NCBI RefSeq assembly: GCF_049801055.1
Contig: NZ_JBNAGF010000008.1
Span: 124,001-188,000, forward strand
Source of the DNA: JBNAGF01 sp049801055
GTDB taxonomy: Bacteria; Pseudomonadota; Alphaproteobacteria; Rhodobacterales; Rhodobacteraceae
Direction of reading: 5' to 3'
DNA: 64,000 nucleotides
Shown: positions 15,720 to 24,883 of the stretch, one piece after another
Position numbering within the stretch: position 1 is the first letter of the stretch
Layout of the letters: every line of letters starts with the position of its first letter
Position numbers and translations under genes: made by a program
The notes under the pieces: generated by a model
The model's database searches: none
What the model saw: only the letters and a program-made list of their open reading frames with translations
Told to the model about the DNA's origin: nothing

Positions 15720-16415
15720 ATGGAAGCAGAAACCCTCGCTTTGGCGCAGGAGATTGATTTCTCCATGTGGGGTCTTTTCGCGCGCGCGACCCTGATCGTG
15801 AAACTGGTAATGCTGATGCTGACCATTGCCTCGATCTGGGCCTGGGGCATTATCATCCAGAAACTGATGACCTATCGCGCTTCCCGTCAGGAGGCAGACG
15901 TATTCGACCGGTCTTTCTGGTCGGGAGAACCCCTTGATGAACTCTTCGAACAGCTCGGTCCGACCCCGACTGGCAGTTCGGAAAAGATCTTTGCAGCGGG
16001 AATGACGGAATGGCGCAGATCGCACCGAACCGATGGCGGCCTGATTGCAGGTGCGCAGGCGCGGATTGACCGGTCGATGGATGTCGCCATCAACAAGGAA
16101 GCCGAGAATCTGCAAAAAGGGCTGCCGGTCTTGGCGACCGTTGGTTCAACGGCTCCGTTTATCGGCCTGTTTGGGACCGTATGGGGCATTATGAACGCCT
16201 TTATCGAGATCGCCGAGCAGCAAAACACCAACCTTGCAGTGGTTGCGCCGGGTATTGCCGAGGCACTGCTGGCCACTGGGCTGGGGCTCCTCGCTGCGAT
16301 CCCGGCAGTCATCTTCTACAACAAGCTGAGCGCGGATAGCGACCGGATTATCGCGGGCTGGGAGGCCTTTGCCGACGAATTCGCCACAATCCTCTCCCGG
16401 CAACTGGATAGCTGA
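15720..16415 (+). CDS. tolQ: Tol-Pal system proton channel subunit TolQ
   Basis: Inner-membrane stator of the Tol motor, homologous to ExbB/MotA, using the proton gradient to drive outer-membrane constriction at division. It is 231 aa with three transmembrane segments: one near 22-45 (ATLIVKLVMLMLTIASIWAWG) and two C-terminal ones, around 137-160 (LATVGSTAPFIGLFGTVWGI) and 173-200 (APGIAEALLATGLGLLAAIPAV). The long cytoplasmic loop between the first two is typical. The T and GLxGTV residues lining the channel are conserved. The start is ATG at 15720. tolR begins 3 bases after its stop. Confidence 0.95.
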   Translation: MEAETLALAQEIDFSMWGLFARATLIVKLVMLMLTIASIWAWGIIIQKLMTYRASRQEADVFDRSFWSGEPLDELFEQLGPTPTGSSEKIFAAGMTEWRRSHRTDGGLIAGAQARIDRSMDVAINKEAENLQKGLPVLATVGSTAPFIGLFGTVWGIMNAFIEIAEQQNTNLAVVAPGIAEALLATGLGLLAAIPAVIFYNKLSADSDRIIAGWEAFADEFATILSRQLDS

Positions 16416-16418
16416 CCG

Positions 16419-16892
16419 ATGGGCGCGGCAATACAGCAATCGACAGCAGGAGATCGGCGGCGCGGACGCCGTCGCCGCCGGGCCCAGCCGATGGCCGAAA
16501 TCAATGTGACGCCTTTCGTGGATGTCATGCTTGTCCTGCTCATCATTTTCATGGTGGCGGCCCCGCTTTTGACCGTTGGTGTTCCCGTCGAGTTGCCGAA
16601 GACGGCGGCAGGTGCCCTGCCGTCGGAGAATGAGGAACCACTGAGTGTAACTATAACCGCAAAGGGCCAGGTGCAGATCCAGACAACCGACGTGCCACGC
16701 GGGGAGTTGGTGGCCAAGTTGCGCGCCATTGCGGCCGAGCGCAGCAGTGATCAGGTGTTCCTGCGGGCCGATGGCAATGTTCCTTATGCCGAAGTCATGC
16801 AGGTCATGGGCGCACTAAACGCTGGCGGGTTTTCCAATGTGGGGTTGGTCACCGATACAGGTGGCCCCACCCTCGATGAAGGCGGAGAGTGA
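16419..16892 (+). CDS. tolR: Tol-Pal system protein TolR
   Basis: ExbD/TolR-type subunit forming the Tol stator with TolQ. It is 157 aa with a strongly basic cytosolic N-terminus (GDRRRGRRRRRAQPMAEINV) and one transmembrane helix at about 34-52 (VDVMLVLLIIFMVAAPLLTV). The essential channel aspartate lies at its start, in TPFVDVMLVLL. The periplasmic domain ends in YAEVMQVMGALNAGGFSNVGLV, the usual ExbD C-terminus. It is tightly packed between tolQ (3-base gap) and tolA (9-base gap) and clearly co-transcribed. Confidence 0.95.
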   Translation: MGAAIQQSTAGDRRRGRRRRRAQPMAEINVTPFVDVMLVLLIIFMVAAPLLTVGVPVELPKTAAGALPSENEEPLSVTITAKGQVQIQTTDVPRGELVAKLRAIAAERSSDQVFLRADGNVPYAEVMQVMGALNAGGFSNVGLVTDTGGPTLDEGGE

Positions 16893-16901
16893 GGCCTCGG
16901 T

Positions 16902-17984
16902 TTGCAGACCGGCACCAAGATCTCGGCGATTGCCCATGTCACTCTGATCGGCTGGGCGTTCTTGGGCGGCGTGTTCCGCTCCGAGCCGCTGCCGTTTGAG
17001 GTGCAGGAAGTCTCCGTCATTTCGGCCGAGGAGTTCGCGGCGCTGTCGTCGCCCAACCCTGCTCCTGATTTGCAGGAAAGCCCGACCGAATTGGAGCAAC
17101 CCGAAGTGAACGAACAGGTTGCCGCGCTTCCTGAACCGCCAAGGCCGGAACCCGAACAGTCGCGGCCGGACCCCGCAGAGCAACCACAACCCGATCCCGA
17201 ACCCGACCCGGTCGTCGAAGCGCCGGAACCGGACGTTCCGGTGCCCGACACGCCAACGCTTGTTCAGCCGCAACCCGATTTGCCGCCGATACCGGCCCCG
17301 ACCGGAGAACGACCCAAGCCCCGCCCGGTGGATCGGGTGGCTCCGGTTCCGGTTGAGGCACCTCCTCCCGAGGCAACGCCGGACGAGGTCGAAACCCCCG
17401 CTGTGACAGCGGATCAAGGTGCGGAAACCCCGCAGGAGGAGCAGGAGGCGACTGCCCCAGAAGAAGCCACCGATCAGATCGCGACTGAAGCCAACGAAAC
17501 AACTGAACTGGCTCCGTTGCGCTCTCCGCGTCCGCCTGCCAAACGCCCGACGCGTCCCGAACCCACGGAAACGGCGGCTCGGCCGGATACGTCATCTTCC
17601 ATTGATGATGCGCTGGCCGAAGCGATGAGCGGGACAGCCGCTGCCGCGCCGGCACCGTCCGGCCCGCCGATGACGGGCGGGGAGCGCGATGCGTTCCGCG
17701 TGGCCGTGCAGAACTGCTGGGTTGTCGATGTCGGCAGCCCTGCCGCCAGCGTAACCGTGGTCATCGCCATGAGCATGGACCAGAACGGCAAGGTTCAGCC
17801 CGGGTCGTTGCGTTTGGTTTCCAGCGAGGGCGGCGACGACCGCGCCTCGCGCGCGGCCTTCGAAAGTGCCCGTCGGGCCATCCTCCGATGTCAAAAGGAT
17901 GGATACAAACTCCCGCGGGACAAATACAGTCATTGGCGTGACATCGAACTGACATTCAATCCTGAGAGGATGCGAAGCAGATGA
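16902..17984 (+). CDS. tolA: TolA-like cell envelope integrity protein
   Basis: The periplasm-spanning link between the TolQR motor and TolB-Pal. It is 360 aa. A short cytosolic end and an N-terminal membrane anchor (about 6-24, ISAIAHVTLIGWAFLGGVF) lead to a long, low-complexity Pro/Glu/Pro-Asp-rich arm (about 45-240). The small C-terminal TonB/TolA domain (about 250-360) contains FRVAVQNCWVVDVGS. The arm is extended proline-rich rather than the alanine/lysine helix of E. coli, as is common in alphaproteobacteria. It starts with TTG at 16902. The last 4 bases overlap the tolB start. Confidence 0.88.
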   Translation: MQTGTKISAIAHVTLIGWAFLGGVFRSEPLPFEVQEVSVISAEEFAALSSPNPAPDLQESPTELEQPEVNEQVAALPEPPRPEPEQSRPDPAEQPQPDPEPDPVVEAPEPDVPVPDTPTLVQPQPDLPPIPAPTGERPKPRPVDRVAPVPVEAPPPEATPDEVETPAVTADQGAETPQEEQEATAPEEATDQIATEANETTELAPLRSPRPPAKRPTRPEPTETAARPDTSSSIDDALAEAMSGTAAAAPAPSGPPMTGGERDAFRVAVQNCWVVDVGSPAASVTVVIAMSMDQNGKVQPGSLRLVSSEGGDDRASRAAFESARRAILRCQKDGYKLPRDKYSHWRDIELTFNPERMRSR

Positions 17985-19312
17985 TGCGAGTATTGGTTAA
18001 TCTCTTTCTGAGCGTCGGTCTTGGCGCGGCATTCCTGATCCCACAGGCCGAGGCGCAAAATGGGCCCTTGCGACTTGAGATCACCGAAGGTGTGATCGAA
18101 CCGCTGCCGTATGCCGTGCCGGACTTTGTTCCAGACAGTTCCGCAGCTGCGAATGTATCGCGCGACCTGAGCAGGGTAATTGCCGCGGACTTGTCCGGCA
18201 CCGGCTTGTTTCGTGAAGTTCCGTCGAGCGCCTTCATCAGCCAGATCACTGATTTCAACGCGCCGATCCAGTTTGCCGACTGGAAAGCAATCAATGCACA
18301 GGCTTTGGTCACCGGGGCTGTTTCGGTCAGTGGAAACAGGCTGACGGTTCGCTTCCGGGTATGGGACGTGTTTTCCGGGGCGGAGTTGGGCAATGGCCTG
18401 CAGTTCGCCGGAACCACGGAAGGGTGGCGTCGCATGGCGCACAAGGTCGCCGACGCAGTCTATGGCAGGATCACCGGCGAGAGCGGATATTTCGACAGCC
18501 GAGTTGTGTTTGTCTCCGAAAGCGGCCCAAAGAATGAACGGCGCAAGCGGCTGGCAATCATGGACTATGATGGTGCCAACGTGCAGTACCTGACTGACAG
18601 CGCGGCCATTGTTCTGGCCCCGCGCTTCTCTCCAACCGGCGATCGTGTGTTGTACACCAGCTATGAAAGCGGATTTCCGCGCATCTATGTGCTGGATGTC
18701 GGGCAGGTGCGACGGCGTGTTCTCGACACTCAGGATGGTGCGATGAGCTTTGCTCCGCGGTTCTCCCCGGACGGACAAACGGTGGTGTTCTCGCTTTCCG
18801 CAGGTGGCAATACCGATCTGTTCTCGATGGACATAGGTTCCGGGCGGAGGACCCGGCTGACGTCGGCGCCTTCGATTGAAACCGCACCCAGTTATTCACC
18901 GGATGGCAGCCAGATCGTGTTTGAAAGCGACCGATCAGGGTCACAGCAGTTGTACGTCATGCCAGCGTCCGGAGGCGAGGCAAAAAGGATTAGCTTTGGA
19001 TCAGGCCGTTATGGCACACCCGTCTGGTCGCCGCGGGGCGATCTGATCGCCTTTACAAAGCAAAGCAAGGGGCGGTTTCACATTGGCGTGATGCGGACCG
19101 ATGGCAGTGAGGAAAGGCTGCTCACGGCCTCATTCCTGGACGAAGGACCAACATGGGCGCCAAATGGGCGAGTGATCATGTTTACCCGTGAAACACAGGG
19201 GGCGCAGGGTCGTGCTTCGCTCTATTCCGTGGACATTTCCGGACGTAATCTGAAACCCGTCCGCACCCCTGATGGTGGAAGCGACCCGTCTTGGTCACCT
19301 TTGCAGGAGTAA
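17981..19312 (+). CDS. tolB: Tol-Pal system beta-propeller protein TolB
   Basis: Periplasmic protein that shuttles between TolA and Pal. It is 443 aa with a Sec signal peptide (about 1-22, ending ...PQAEAQ), an N-terminal alpha/beta domain (about 25-165) and a six-bladed propeller. The propeller is marked by repeated strands such as PRFSPTGDRVLYTS, PRFSPDGQTVVFS, PSYSPDGSQIVFES and PVWSPRGDLIAFT. Two ATG codons (17981 and 17984) overlap the tolA stop. pal follows after 92 bases; a TTGACA there lacks a matching -10 element, so an internal promoter is unproven. Confidence 0.96.
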   Translation: MMRVLVNLFLSVGLGAAFLIPQAEAQNGPLRLEITEGVIEPLPYAVPDFVPDSSAAANVSRDLSRVIAADLSGTGLFREVPSSAFISQITDFNAPIQFADWKAINAQALVTGAVSVSGNRLTVRFRVWDVFSGAELGNGLQFAGTTEGWRRMAHKVADAVYGRITGESGYFDSRVVFVSESGPKNERRKRLAIMDYDGANVQYLTDSAAIVLAPRFSPTGDRVLYTSYESGFPRIYVLDVGQVRRRVLDTQDGAMSFAPRFSPDGQTVVFSLSAGGNTDLFSMDIGSGRRTRLTSAPSIETAPSYSPDGSQIVFESDRSGSQQLYVMPASGGEAKRISFGSGRYGTPVWSPRGDLIAFTKQSKGRFHIGVMRTDGSEERLLTASFLDEGPTWAPNGRVIMFTRETQGAQGRASLYSVDISGRNLKPVRTPDGGSDPSWSPLQE

Positions 19313-19404
19313 GGCGCCGGGTTGACAGTTAGCGTGCGTTCACAACGAGTCGGTGCTGTGATAAAGCTGTACGCAACAACAAGCGAAGTAACGAGGCAAT
19401 TGGC

Positions 19405-19914
19405 ATGAACATTTTGAGCAAACTGATTTCGGTCGGCGCGCTGGTTGCGTTGGCCGCGTGCACGAACGCCACGGATCTGGACGGCTATGGGTCCGGCGCC
19501 GGCGGAGCCGGTTCCGGCGGTGCGGCCGGGTCTGCATCCGACCCAACGTCTCCGGCATATTTTCAGCAGGCAGTTGGTGATCGGGTTTTGTTCGAGGTGG
19601 ACCAGTCCACGTTGACCGACGCCGCCCGGGGAATTTTGCAGGGTCAGGCAGAATGGCTGATGCAGAATGTCGATTACTCGGCCGTGATTGAAGGTCACGC
19701 TGATGAGCAGGGGACACGAGAATACAACCTTGCCCTTGGGGCTCGTCGGGCCAACGCGGCGCGGGAATTCCTGATTTCTCGTGGTGTGGCTGGCAACCGC
19801 CTGAAAGTTCTGAGCTACGGCAAGGAACGCCCGATCGAGATCTGCTCCGAAGAAGCTTGTTACGCCAAGAACCGCCGTGCTGTGACCATCTTGTCCAGCG
19901 ATCTGACAGGATGA
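19405..19914 (+). CDS. pal: peptidoglycan-associated lipoprotein Pal
   Basis: Outer-membrane lipoprotein that binds peptidoglycan and TolB. It is 169 aa with a lipobox around C20 (LVALAAC, acylated after cleavage). A glycine/alanine/serine-rich linker (about 30-48) leads to the OmpA-like peptidoglycan-binding domain, including VIEGHADEQGTREYNLALGARRA, where the Asp and Arg that hold diaminopimelate are present. The C-terminal AKNRRAVTI is usual. The ATG at 19405 follows CGAGGCAATTGGC. Its TGA overlaps the first ATG of the next gene. Confidence 0.95.
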   Translation: MNILSKLISVGALVALAACTNATDLDGYGSGAGGAGSGGAAGSASDPTSPAYFQQAVGDRVLFEVDQSTLTDAARGILQGQAEWLMQNVDYSAVIEGHADEQGTREYNLALGARRANAAREFLISRGVAGNRLKVLSYGKERPIEICSEEACYAKNRRAVTILSSDLTG

Positions 19915-20738
19915 GAACGATGCGCCGGTTTTCTGGCCTGATACTATCGGCAAGCCTTCTGGTTTCGGCTGGCTCTCTTGCCGCGCAGGACAGCCAGACC
20001 TTGGCTGATATTCGGCAGGAACTTACCGTTCTCAATGTTGAGATCCAACGTCTGAAGCGGGAACTTGTCACCACCGGGGCTCCGGAAACAAATGTTGCCG
20101 GAGACTCGGTGCTGGAACGGATCGGCGCGATTGAGGCCGAGTTGCAGCGACTGACGTCACAGACCGAACAACTGCAGTTTCGGGTGGACAGCATTGTTCA
20201 GGACGGGACCAACCGGATTGGGGATCTGGAATTCCGGCTTGTCGAATTGGAGGGCGGTGATGTGAGCCAGCTGGGGGAAACCAGCACGCTCGGCGGGGGT
20301 AGTGTTGCCCCTGTCCCGAGCGCGCCGGAGGCTGGTTCAGGAAGTGGCGAGCTGGCCGTTAGCGAGCAAGCCGAGTTTGATACCGCGGCCGCGGCGCTGG
20401 ATGCGCAAGACTATGCAGGTGCGGTCGATCTCTTTACCCGGTTCGAGCAATCTTATCCCGGCAGCCCGCTTGCAGCAGAGGCGCATCTGAAGCGAGGAAA
20501 AGCTTTGGACGGTCTTGGCGATACCCGCGAAGCGGCTCGTGCCTATCTTGCGGCTTTTACCGGAAACGCCTCGGGGCCCATCGCGCCTGACGCGCTTCTG
20601 GCGCTCGGGTCGGCGCTTGGGCGGTTGGGTCAGACCAGTCAGGCCTGCATTACGTTGAGCGAAGTTGCATCACGGTTCCCGTCTTCTGCCGCTGTGGCCT
20701 CTGCACAGCAGGAGATGTCCGCGCTGGGATGCAGTTGA
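19911..20738 (+). CDS. cpoB: cell division coordinator CpoB (Tol-Pal protein YbgF)
   Basis: Periplasmic protein that in E. coli couples peptidoglycan synthesis to Tol-driven constriction. It has a signal peptide (about 1-26, ...SLLVSAGSLAAQ), then an N-terminal coiled coil (about 28-105, LADIRQELTVLNVEIQRL and onward) that trimerises. A Gly/Ser/Pro linker leads to three TPR units in the C-terminal half (DTAAAALDAQDYAGAVDLF and following). The start was set at ATG 19911, overlapping the pal stop by 4 bases; ATG 19920 is a close alternative. The end overlaps tilS by 10 bases. Confidence 0.9.
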   Translation: MRTMRRFSGLILSASLLVSAGSLAAQDSQTLADIRQELTVLNVEIQRLKRELVTTGAPETNVAGDSVLERIGAIEAELQRLTSQTEQLQFRVDSIVQDGTNRIGDLEFRLVELEGGDVSQLGETSTLGGGSVAPVPSAPEAGSGSGELAVSEQAEFDTAAAALDAQDYAGAVDLFTRFEQSYPGSPLAAEAHLKRGKALDGLGDTREAARAYLAAFTGNASGPIAPDALLALGSALGRLGQTSQACITLSEVASRFPSSAAVASAQQEMSALGCS

Positions 20739-22000
20739 GCGGCTGCGAGAATCGCCTTCTGGATGATCTCCGGTCCCGGCTGCCGGATCCCGCTCCGGCC
20801 CGCATTGGCATTGCGGTGTCCGGTGGTAGCGACTCCATGGCTCTGTTGCACCTGATGAACCGGTGTTTCGCGTCGGGCGCTGTGCAGGTTTTGGCAGCGA
20901 CTGTCGATCACGGGTTGCGGCCCGGGGCCGAGGAAGAGGCACGGGTCGTCGAACAGGCTGCCAGAGACCTCGGAATTTCTCATGTGACCCTTCGTTGGGA
21001 CAAATGGGATGGCCGGGGCAACCTGCAGGATCAAGCTCGAAAGGCCCGCTATGACTTGCTTACGCGATGGGCACGATCCCAGCGGATCGATGTTCTCGTT
21101 ATGGGTCATACGATGGACGATCAGGCCGAAACCGTGCTGATGCGGCTGGCGCGTTCAGCCGGGTCAGGCGGGCTGGCCGGGATTCCGCCAAAGCGCGTGG
21201 TGGATGGCGTCGCTGTTCTGCGCCCGCTGCTCGGCCAAACCAGAGCAGACCTGCGAAGCTACCTGAAAGAAAGGGGTGTCGGCTGGATCGAGGATCCGTC
21301 CAATGACGACACGCGATTCGAACGGGTTCGCGTGCGGCAGGCGTTGCCCGAACTGGCGCGATTGGGGATTTCCGCCGATGTTCTGGCGGATGTGGCGCGC
21401 AATATGCAAAGTACCAACGATGCTTTGGCCCACTATGCGGCACAGGAAGCAAAGACACATGTGGGTATTGAAGCCGGGGATCTGATCCTGAACCGGGACG
21501 GACTGGAGGCGATGCCAGCAGAAATCGCTCGCCGGCTTCTAGACCGGGCAATCCGCTGGGTTGCTGGACAGGAACACCCGCCCCGTCGCGATCCACTGGG
21601 CAAGCTGTTCGCGGAGATTTCGGCCGGGCGCTCGCGAACATTGGGTGGATGCCGCATTCTGGTTAAAGGCGAAAATGTCCGTGTGTGCAGGGAACATGGC
21701 GCCATTCTCGGTATGCGTTGCCTTGTCACGGATCCATGGGACGACCGGTGGCAGTTCGAAGCTCCACCCGGCAACCTCTTGTCGAATGAACTGACAGTGG
21801 CGGCGCTGGGCGAAGCGGGCGTTGCCCAATGTGCTGAGTGGCGCGAATTTGGGCGGCCGTATGCGGCTGTTCTGGCTGATCCCGCGGTGTGGCACGGTGA
21901 TGATCTCGTCGCTGCCCCCACGTTAGGCAAGGCCAACGGATGGCAGCTCAAGCTTCTGCGAGGCAAGGAAGAGTTCTTTGCATCGCTTTTATCGCATTGA
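20729..22000 (+). CDS. tilS: tRNA(Ile)-lysidine synthase
   Basis: ATP-dependent enzyme that converts C34 of the CAU-anticodon isoleucine tRNA to lysidine, so that it reads AUA. It is 423 aa. The PP-loop SGGSDS is at 31-36, and the GRGNLQDQARKARYDLL and GHTMDDQAETVLMRL motifs follow in the N-terminal ATPase domain. The C-terminal substrate-binding region is the divergent long type. It begins inside the end of cpoB, so its expression is tied to the tol-pal operon; the tilS-ftsH order is common in Proteobacteria. The start ATG 20729 is supported by the domain layout. Confidence 0.92.
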   Translation: MQLSGCENRLLDDLRSRLPDPAPARIGIAVSGGSDSMALLHLMNRCFASGAVQVLAATVDHGLRPGAEEEARVVEQAARDLGISHVTLRWDKWDGRGNLQDQARKARYDLLTRWARSQRIDVLVMGHTMDDQAETVLMRLARSAGSGGLAGIPPKRVVDGVAVLRPLLGQTRADLRSYLKERGVGWIEDPSNDDTRFERVRVRQALPELARLGISADVLADVARNMQSTNDALAHYAAQEAKTHVGIEAGDLILNRDGLEAMPAEIARRLLDRAIRWVAGQEHPPRRDPLGKLFAEISAGRSRTLGGCRILVKGENVRVCREHGAILGMRCLVTDPWDDRWQFEAPPGNLLSNELTVAALGEAGVAQCAEWREFGRPYAAVLADPAVWHGDDLVAAPTLGKANGWQLKLLRGKEEFFASLLSH

Positions 22001-22077
22001 ACCTGCTCCAAAGGTCTCTATTTTAGTGGTCTAACCGGCTGCATTCAGTTTGCAGCCGTGAGAGATGGAGAGTTTCC

Positions 22078-23994
22078 TTGGGAAATGCGCGTAATATCGC
22101 CTTCTGGGTCGTTTTGTTCCTGCTGATCCTGGCATTGTTCAATCTGTTCAGCGGGTCGGGCGGAACCCTGCAAAGCCGCGAGATCACTTTTTCCGATTTT
22201 GTGAGCCAGGTGAACGACGGAGAAGTTTCGCAGGTCACGCTGGATGGCGAACAAGTTCGTTTTCGTGGTAGCGATGGTCAGGAGTATGTGACCATCAAGC
22301 CGGAAGATGCCGAGATCACGACCCTGCTGATCGACAAGGATATCCCTGTTCGGGCGGAGAAACAGCAGCAATCCGGTTTCCAGTCGTTCCTGATTACCCT
22401 ATTGCCGTTCATTCTGCTGATCGGCGTCTGGGTCTATTTCATGAACCGGATGCAAGGTGGCGGCAAAGGCGGCGCGATGGGCTTTGGTAAATCCAAGGCC
22501 AAGATGCTCACTGAAAAGCATGGGCGTGTGACCTTTGATGACGTGGCCGGTATCGACGAAGCCAAGGAAGAGCTCGAAGAGATCGTCGAATTCCTGCGCA
22601 ACCCACAGAAATTCTCGCGTCTTGGCGGCAAGATCCCAAAGGGCGCGTTGCTGGTCGGCCCGCCGGGCACCGGTAAGACGCTTCTGGCACGTGCGATCGC
22701 GGGTGAGGCGGGTGTGCCTTTCTTCACCATTTCCGGTTCCGACTTCGTGGAAATGTTTGTCGGCGTGGGTGCGTCCCGCGTGCGCGATATGTTTGAGCAG
22801 GCGAAGAAGAATGCGCCATGTATCGTGTTCATTGACGAGATCGATGCTGTCGGACGCCATCGGGGCGCGGGCTATGGTGGTGGAAATGACGAGCGCGAAC
22901 AGACGCTCAACCAGCTGCTGGTCGAAATGGACGGGTTTGAAGCCAACGAAGGCGTGATCATTCTGGCGGCCACCAACCGCAAGGATGTGCTGGACCCTGC
23001 GCTGCTGCGCCCGGGCCGGTTCGACCGTCAGGTGACGGTTGGCAACCCGGATATCAAAGGTCGGGAAAAGATCCTCGGCGTGCATGCCCGCAAGACACCG
23101 TTGGGTCCCGACGTGGATCTTCGCATCATCGCGCGGGGGACACCGGGCTTTTCCGGTGCCGATCTGGCCAACCTTGTGAACGAGGCGGCTCTTATGGCCG
23201 CGCGGGTGGGCCGGCGCTTTGTCACCATGGAAGATTTCGAGAACGCCAAGGACAAGGTGATGATGGGGGCCGAGCGGCGCTCGATGGTGCTGACACAGGA
23301 CCAAAAGGAAAAGACGGCCTATCACGAAGCAGGACATGCTGTTGTCGGGCTGGAGCTGCCACTCTGTGACCCGGTTTACAAGGCTACGATCATTCCGCGC
23401 GGGGGCGCCTTGGGGATGGTTGTCAGCTTGCCGGAAATGGATCGCCTGAACTACCACAAGGATGAGTGCGAGCAAAAGCTGGCGATGACCATGGCTGGCA
23501 AGGCTGCCGAGATCATCAAATATGGTGAGAACCATGTGTCCAACGGCCCGGCCGGTGACATTATGCAGGCCAGCCAGTTGGCGCGTGCAATGGTGATGCG
23601 GTGGGGCATGTCCGACAAGGTCGGCAATATCGACTATGCCGAGGCTCACGAGGGCTACAGTGGGAATACTGCGGGCTTCTCGGTCTCAGCCCACACCAAG
23701 GAACTGATCGAGGAAGAGGTCAAGGAGTTCATCCAAGTCGGTTATGAGCGCGCGCACAAGATCCTGACGGAGAAGTCTGAGGAATGGGAGCGGCTCGCGC
23801 AGGGGCTTTTGGAATACGAAACCCTCACCGGGGAAGAGATCAAGCGCGTGATGAACGGCGATCCGCCAAACTCCGGGGATGATGAGGGTGACGCGTCGGA
23901 TGAAGGCAATGCGCCAAGCGTTACTGCCATTCCCAAGACCAAACCCAAACCGCAGGCCCCCGAAAGCGGATTGGAGCCAGAACCAACCGTCTGA
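22078..23994 (+). CDS. ftsH: ATP-dependent zinc metalloprotease FtsH
   Basis: Hexameric membrane AAA+ protease that degrades misassembled membrane proteins and short-lived cytosolic regulators. It is 638 aa. There are two N-terminal transmembrane helices (about 7-24 and 103-122) around a periplasmic domain. Walker A is GPPGTGKT at 194-201, Walker B IDEID at about 252-256, an SRH region follows, and the zinc-binding HEAGH lies at 416-420. The C-terminal tail is acidic, then Pro/Lys-rich. It starts with TTG at 22078 behind GGAGAG. A strong terminator follows at 24032. Confidence 0.97.
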   Translation: MGNARNIAFWVVLFLLILALFNLFSGSGGTLQSREITFSDFVSQVNDGEVSQVTLDGEQVRFRGSDGQEYVTIKPEDAEITTLLIDKDIPVRAEKQQQSGFQSFLITLLPFILLIGVWVYFMNRMQGGGKGGAMGFGKSKAKMLTEKHGRVTFDDVAGIDEAKEELEEIVEFLRNPQKFSRLGGKIPKGALLVGPPGTGKTLLARAIAGEAGVPFFTISGSDFVEMFVGVGASRVRDMFEQAKKNAPCIVFIDEIDAVGRHRGAGYGGGNDEREQTLNQLLVEMDGFEANEGVIILAATNRKDVLDPALLRPGRFDRQVTVGNPDIKGREKILGVHARKTPLGPDVDLRIIARGTPGFSGADLANLVNEAALMAARVGRRFVTMEDFENAKDKVMMGAERRSMVLTQDQKEKTAYHEAGHAVVGLELPLCDPVYKATIIPRGGALGMVVSLPEMDRLNYHKDECEQKLAMTMAGKAAEIIKYGENHVSNGPAGDIMQASQLARAMVMRWGMSDKVGNIDYAEAHEGYSGNTAGFSVSAHTKELIEEEVKEFIQVGYERAHKILTEKSEEWERLAQGLLEYETLTGEEIKRVMNGDPPNSGDDEGDASDEGNAPSVTAIPKTKPKPQAPESGLEPEPTV

Positions 23995-24031
23995 CGCAAT
24001 CGCCAAAGTTTTTGACAAAAGGCGCATGAAG

Positions 24032-24064
24032 GGCCCGAAGGAACTCCTTCGGGCCTGTTCTTTT
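24032..24064 (+). terminator. rho-independent terminator after ftsH
   Basis: Arms 24032-24042 (GGCCCGAAGGA) and 24045-24055 (TCCTTCGGGCC) are perfectly complementary and enclose a tight loop, followed by TGTTCTTTT. It lies 38 bases past the ftsH stop and ends the long tol-pal-tilS-ftsH block. Confidence 0.85.
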
Positions 24065-24131
24065 GTGCAGGACTGGTGAAACCAACGATGATGTGCAAAC
24101 CTCCGGCACGTCAGGGGTAAGGGAGCAGACA

Positions 24132-24707
24132 ATGCCAGTATTGAAAGAAAGCGGATATGCGGCCGAAATCGTCTGGCTGGGCCGGGTTCCCGCTGGCGAG
24201 TCACTAAGGGCGGAACCCGTTCAGAAGCTGGACCTGAGCTTCGCCGGGGTCGCCGGTGAACAACATGAAGGAGACACACGGCCGTCCTGTGTTCGTGTCC
24301 GCAATCTGTATCCCGAGGGCACGGAAATCCGCAACACACGGCAGCTGTCCGTGCTTTCCGAAGAAGAGATGAAAGCCATCGCCTCGGAAATGGGGATGGC
24401 AGAACTCAATCCAAGTCACCTTGGTGCAAGTCTTGTAGTGAAAGGAATTCCAGATTTCACTCACGTTCCACCGGCATCGCGATTGCTTGGCCCGGATGGG
24501 GTAGCCTTGACCATCGACATCGAAAACCGCCCCTGCGTGTTTCCCGGACGTGAAATAGAAGCGGATCACCCGGGGCACGGGCCATCGTTCAAACCCGCTG
24601 CAGCCGGACGGCGGGGTGTCACTGCGTGGGTGGAACGGCCAGGCCGGCTGAAGCTCGGGGACAGTCTGACGCTGTTCATCCCGGATCAGCGCGCCTGGCA
24701 GCCCTGA
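24132..24707 (+). CDS. MOSC domain-containing protein
   Basis: A 191-aa protein of the MOSC family (molybdenum cofactor sulfurase C-terminal domain), all-beta proteins thought to carry sulfur for metal-sulfur cluster or cofactor work. The MOSC core covers about 40-185 (VRNLYPEGTEIRNTRQLSVLSEE as an early strand-turn, GASLVVKGIPDF in the middle, the C-terminal KLGDSLTLFIP). I do not see the single conserved MOSC cysteine with certainty; C58 and C137 are candidates. The start is ATG at 24132, with AAGGGAGC about 8 bases upstream. It is monocistronic between the ftsH terminator and fhs. The biochemical role is unknown. Confidence 0.82.
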   Translation: MPVLKESGYAAEIVWLGRVPAGESLRAEPVQKLDLSFAGVAGEQHEGDTRPSCVRVRNLYPEGTEIRNTRQLSVLSEEEMKAIASEMGMAELNPSHLGASLVVKGIPDFTHVPPASRLLGPDGVALTIDIENRPCVFPGREIEADHPGHGPSFKPAAAGRRGVTAWVERPGRLKLGDSLTLFIPDQRAWQP

Positions 24708-24883
24708 AGGTGCGGATTCGGAACTAAAATTTCCGATCCGAAACACCAGAAACCAACCCACGACGCTTCGCAGCGGGAATATGTCGCAATTCACATCCTT
24801 GTCAGAGAAGCCTGCCGCTATGGGTGAGGCGGTGTCGGAGACGTTCCGGCAACGTGAAGGAACACTTCCAGGGAGCGCGCGAC

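Noticed and set aside
19322..19327. TTGACA as a -35 element for pal
   Set aside because: No acceptable -10 hexamer lies 15-19 bases downstream; the gene can be read from the tol transcript.
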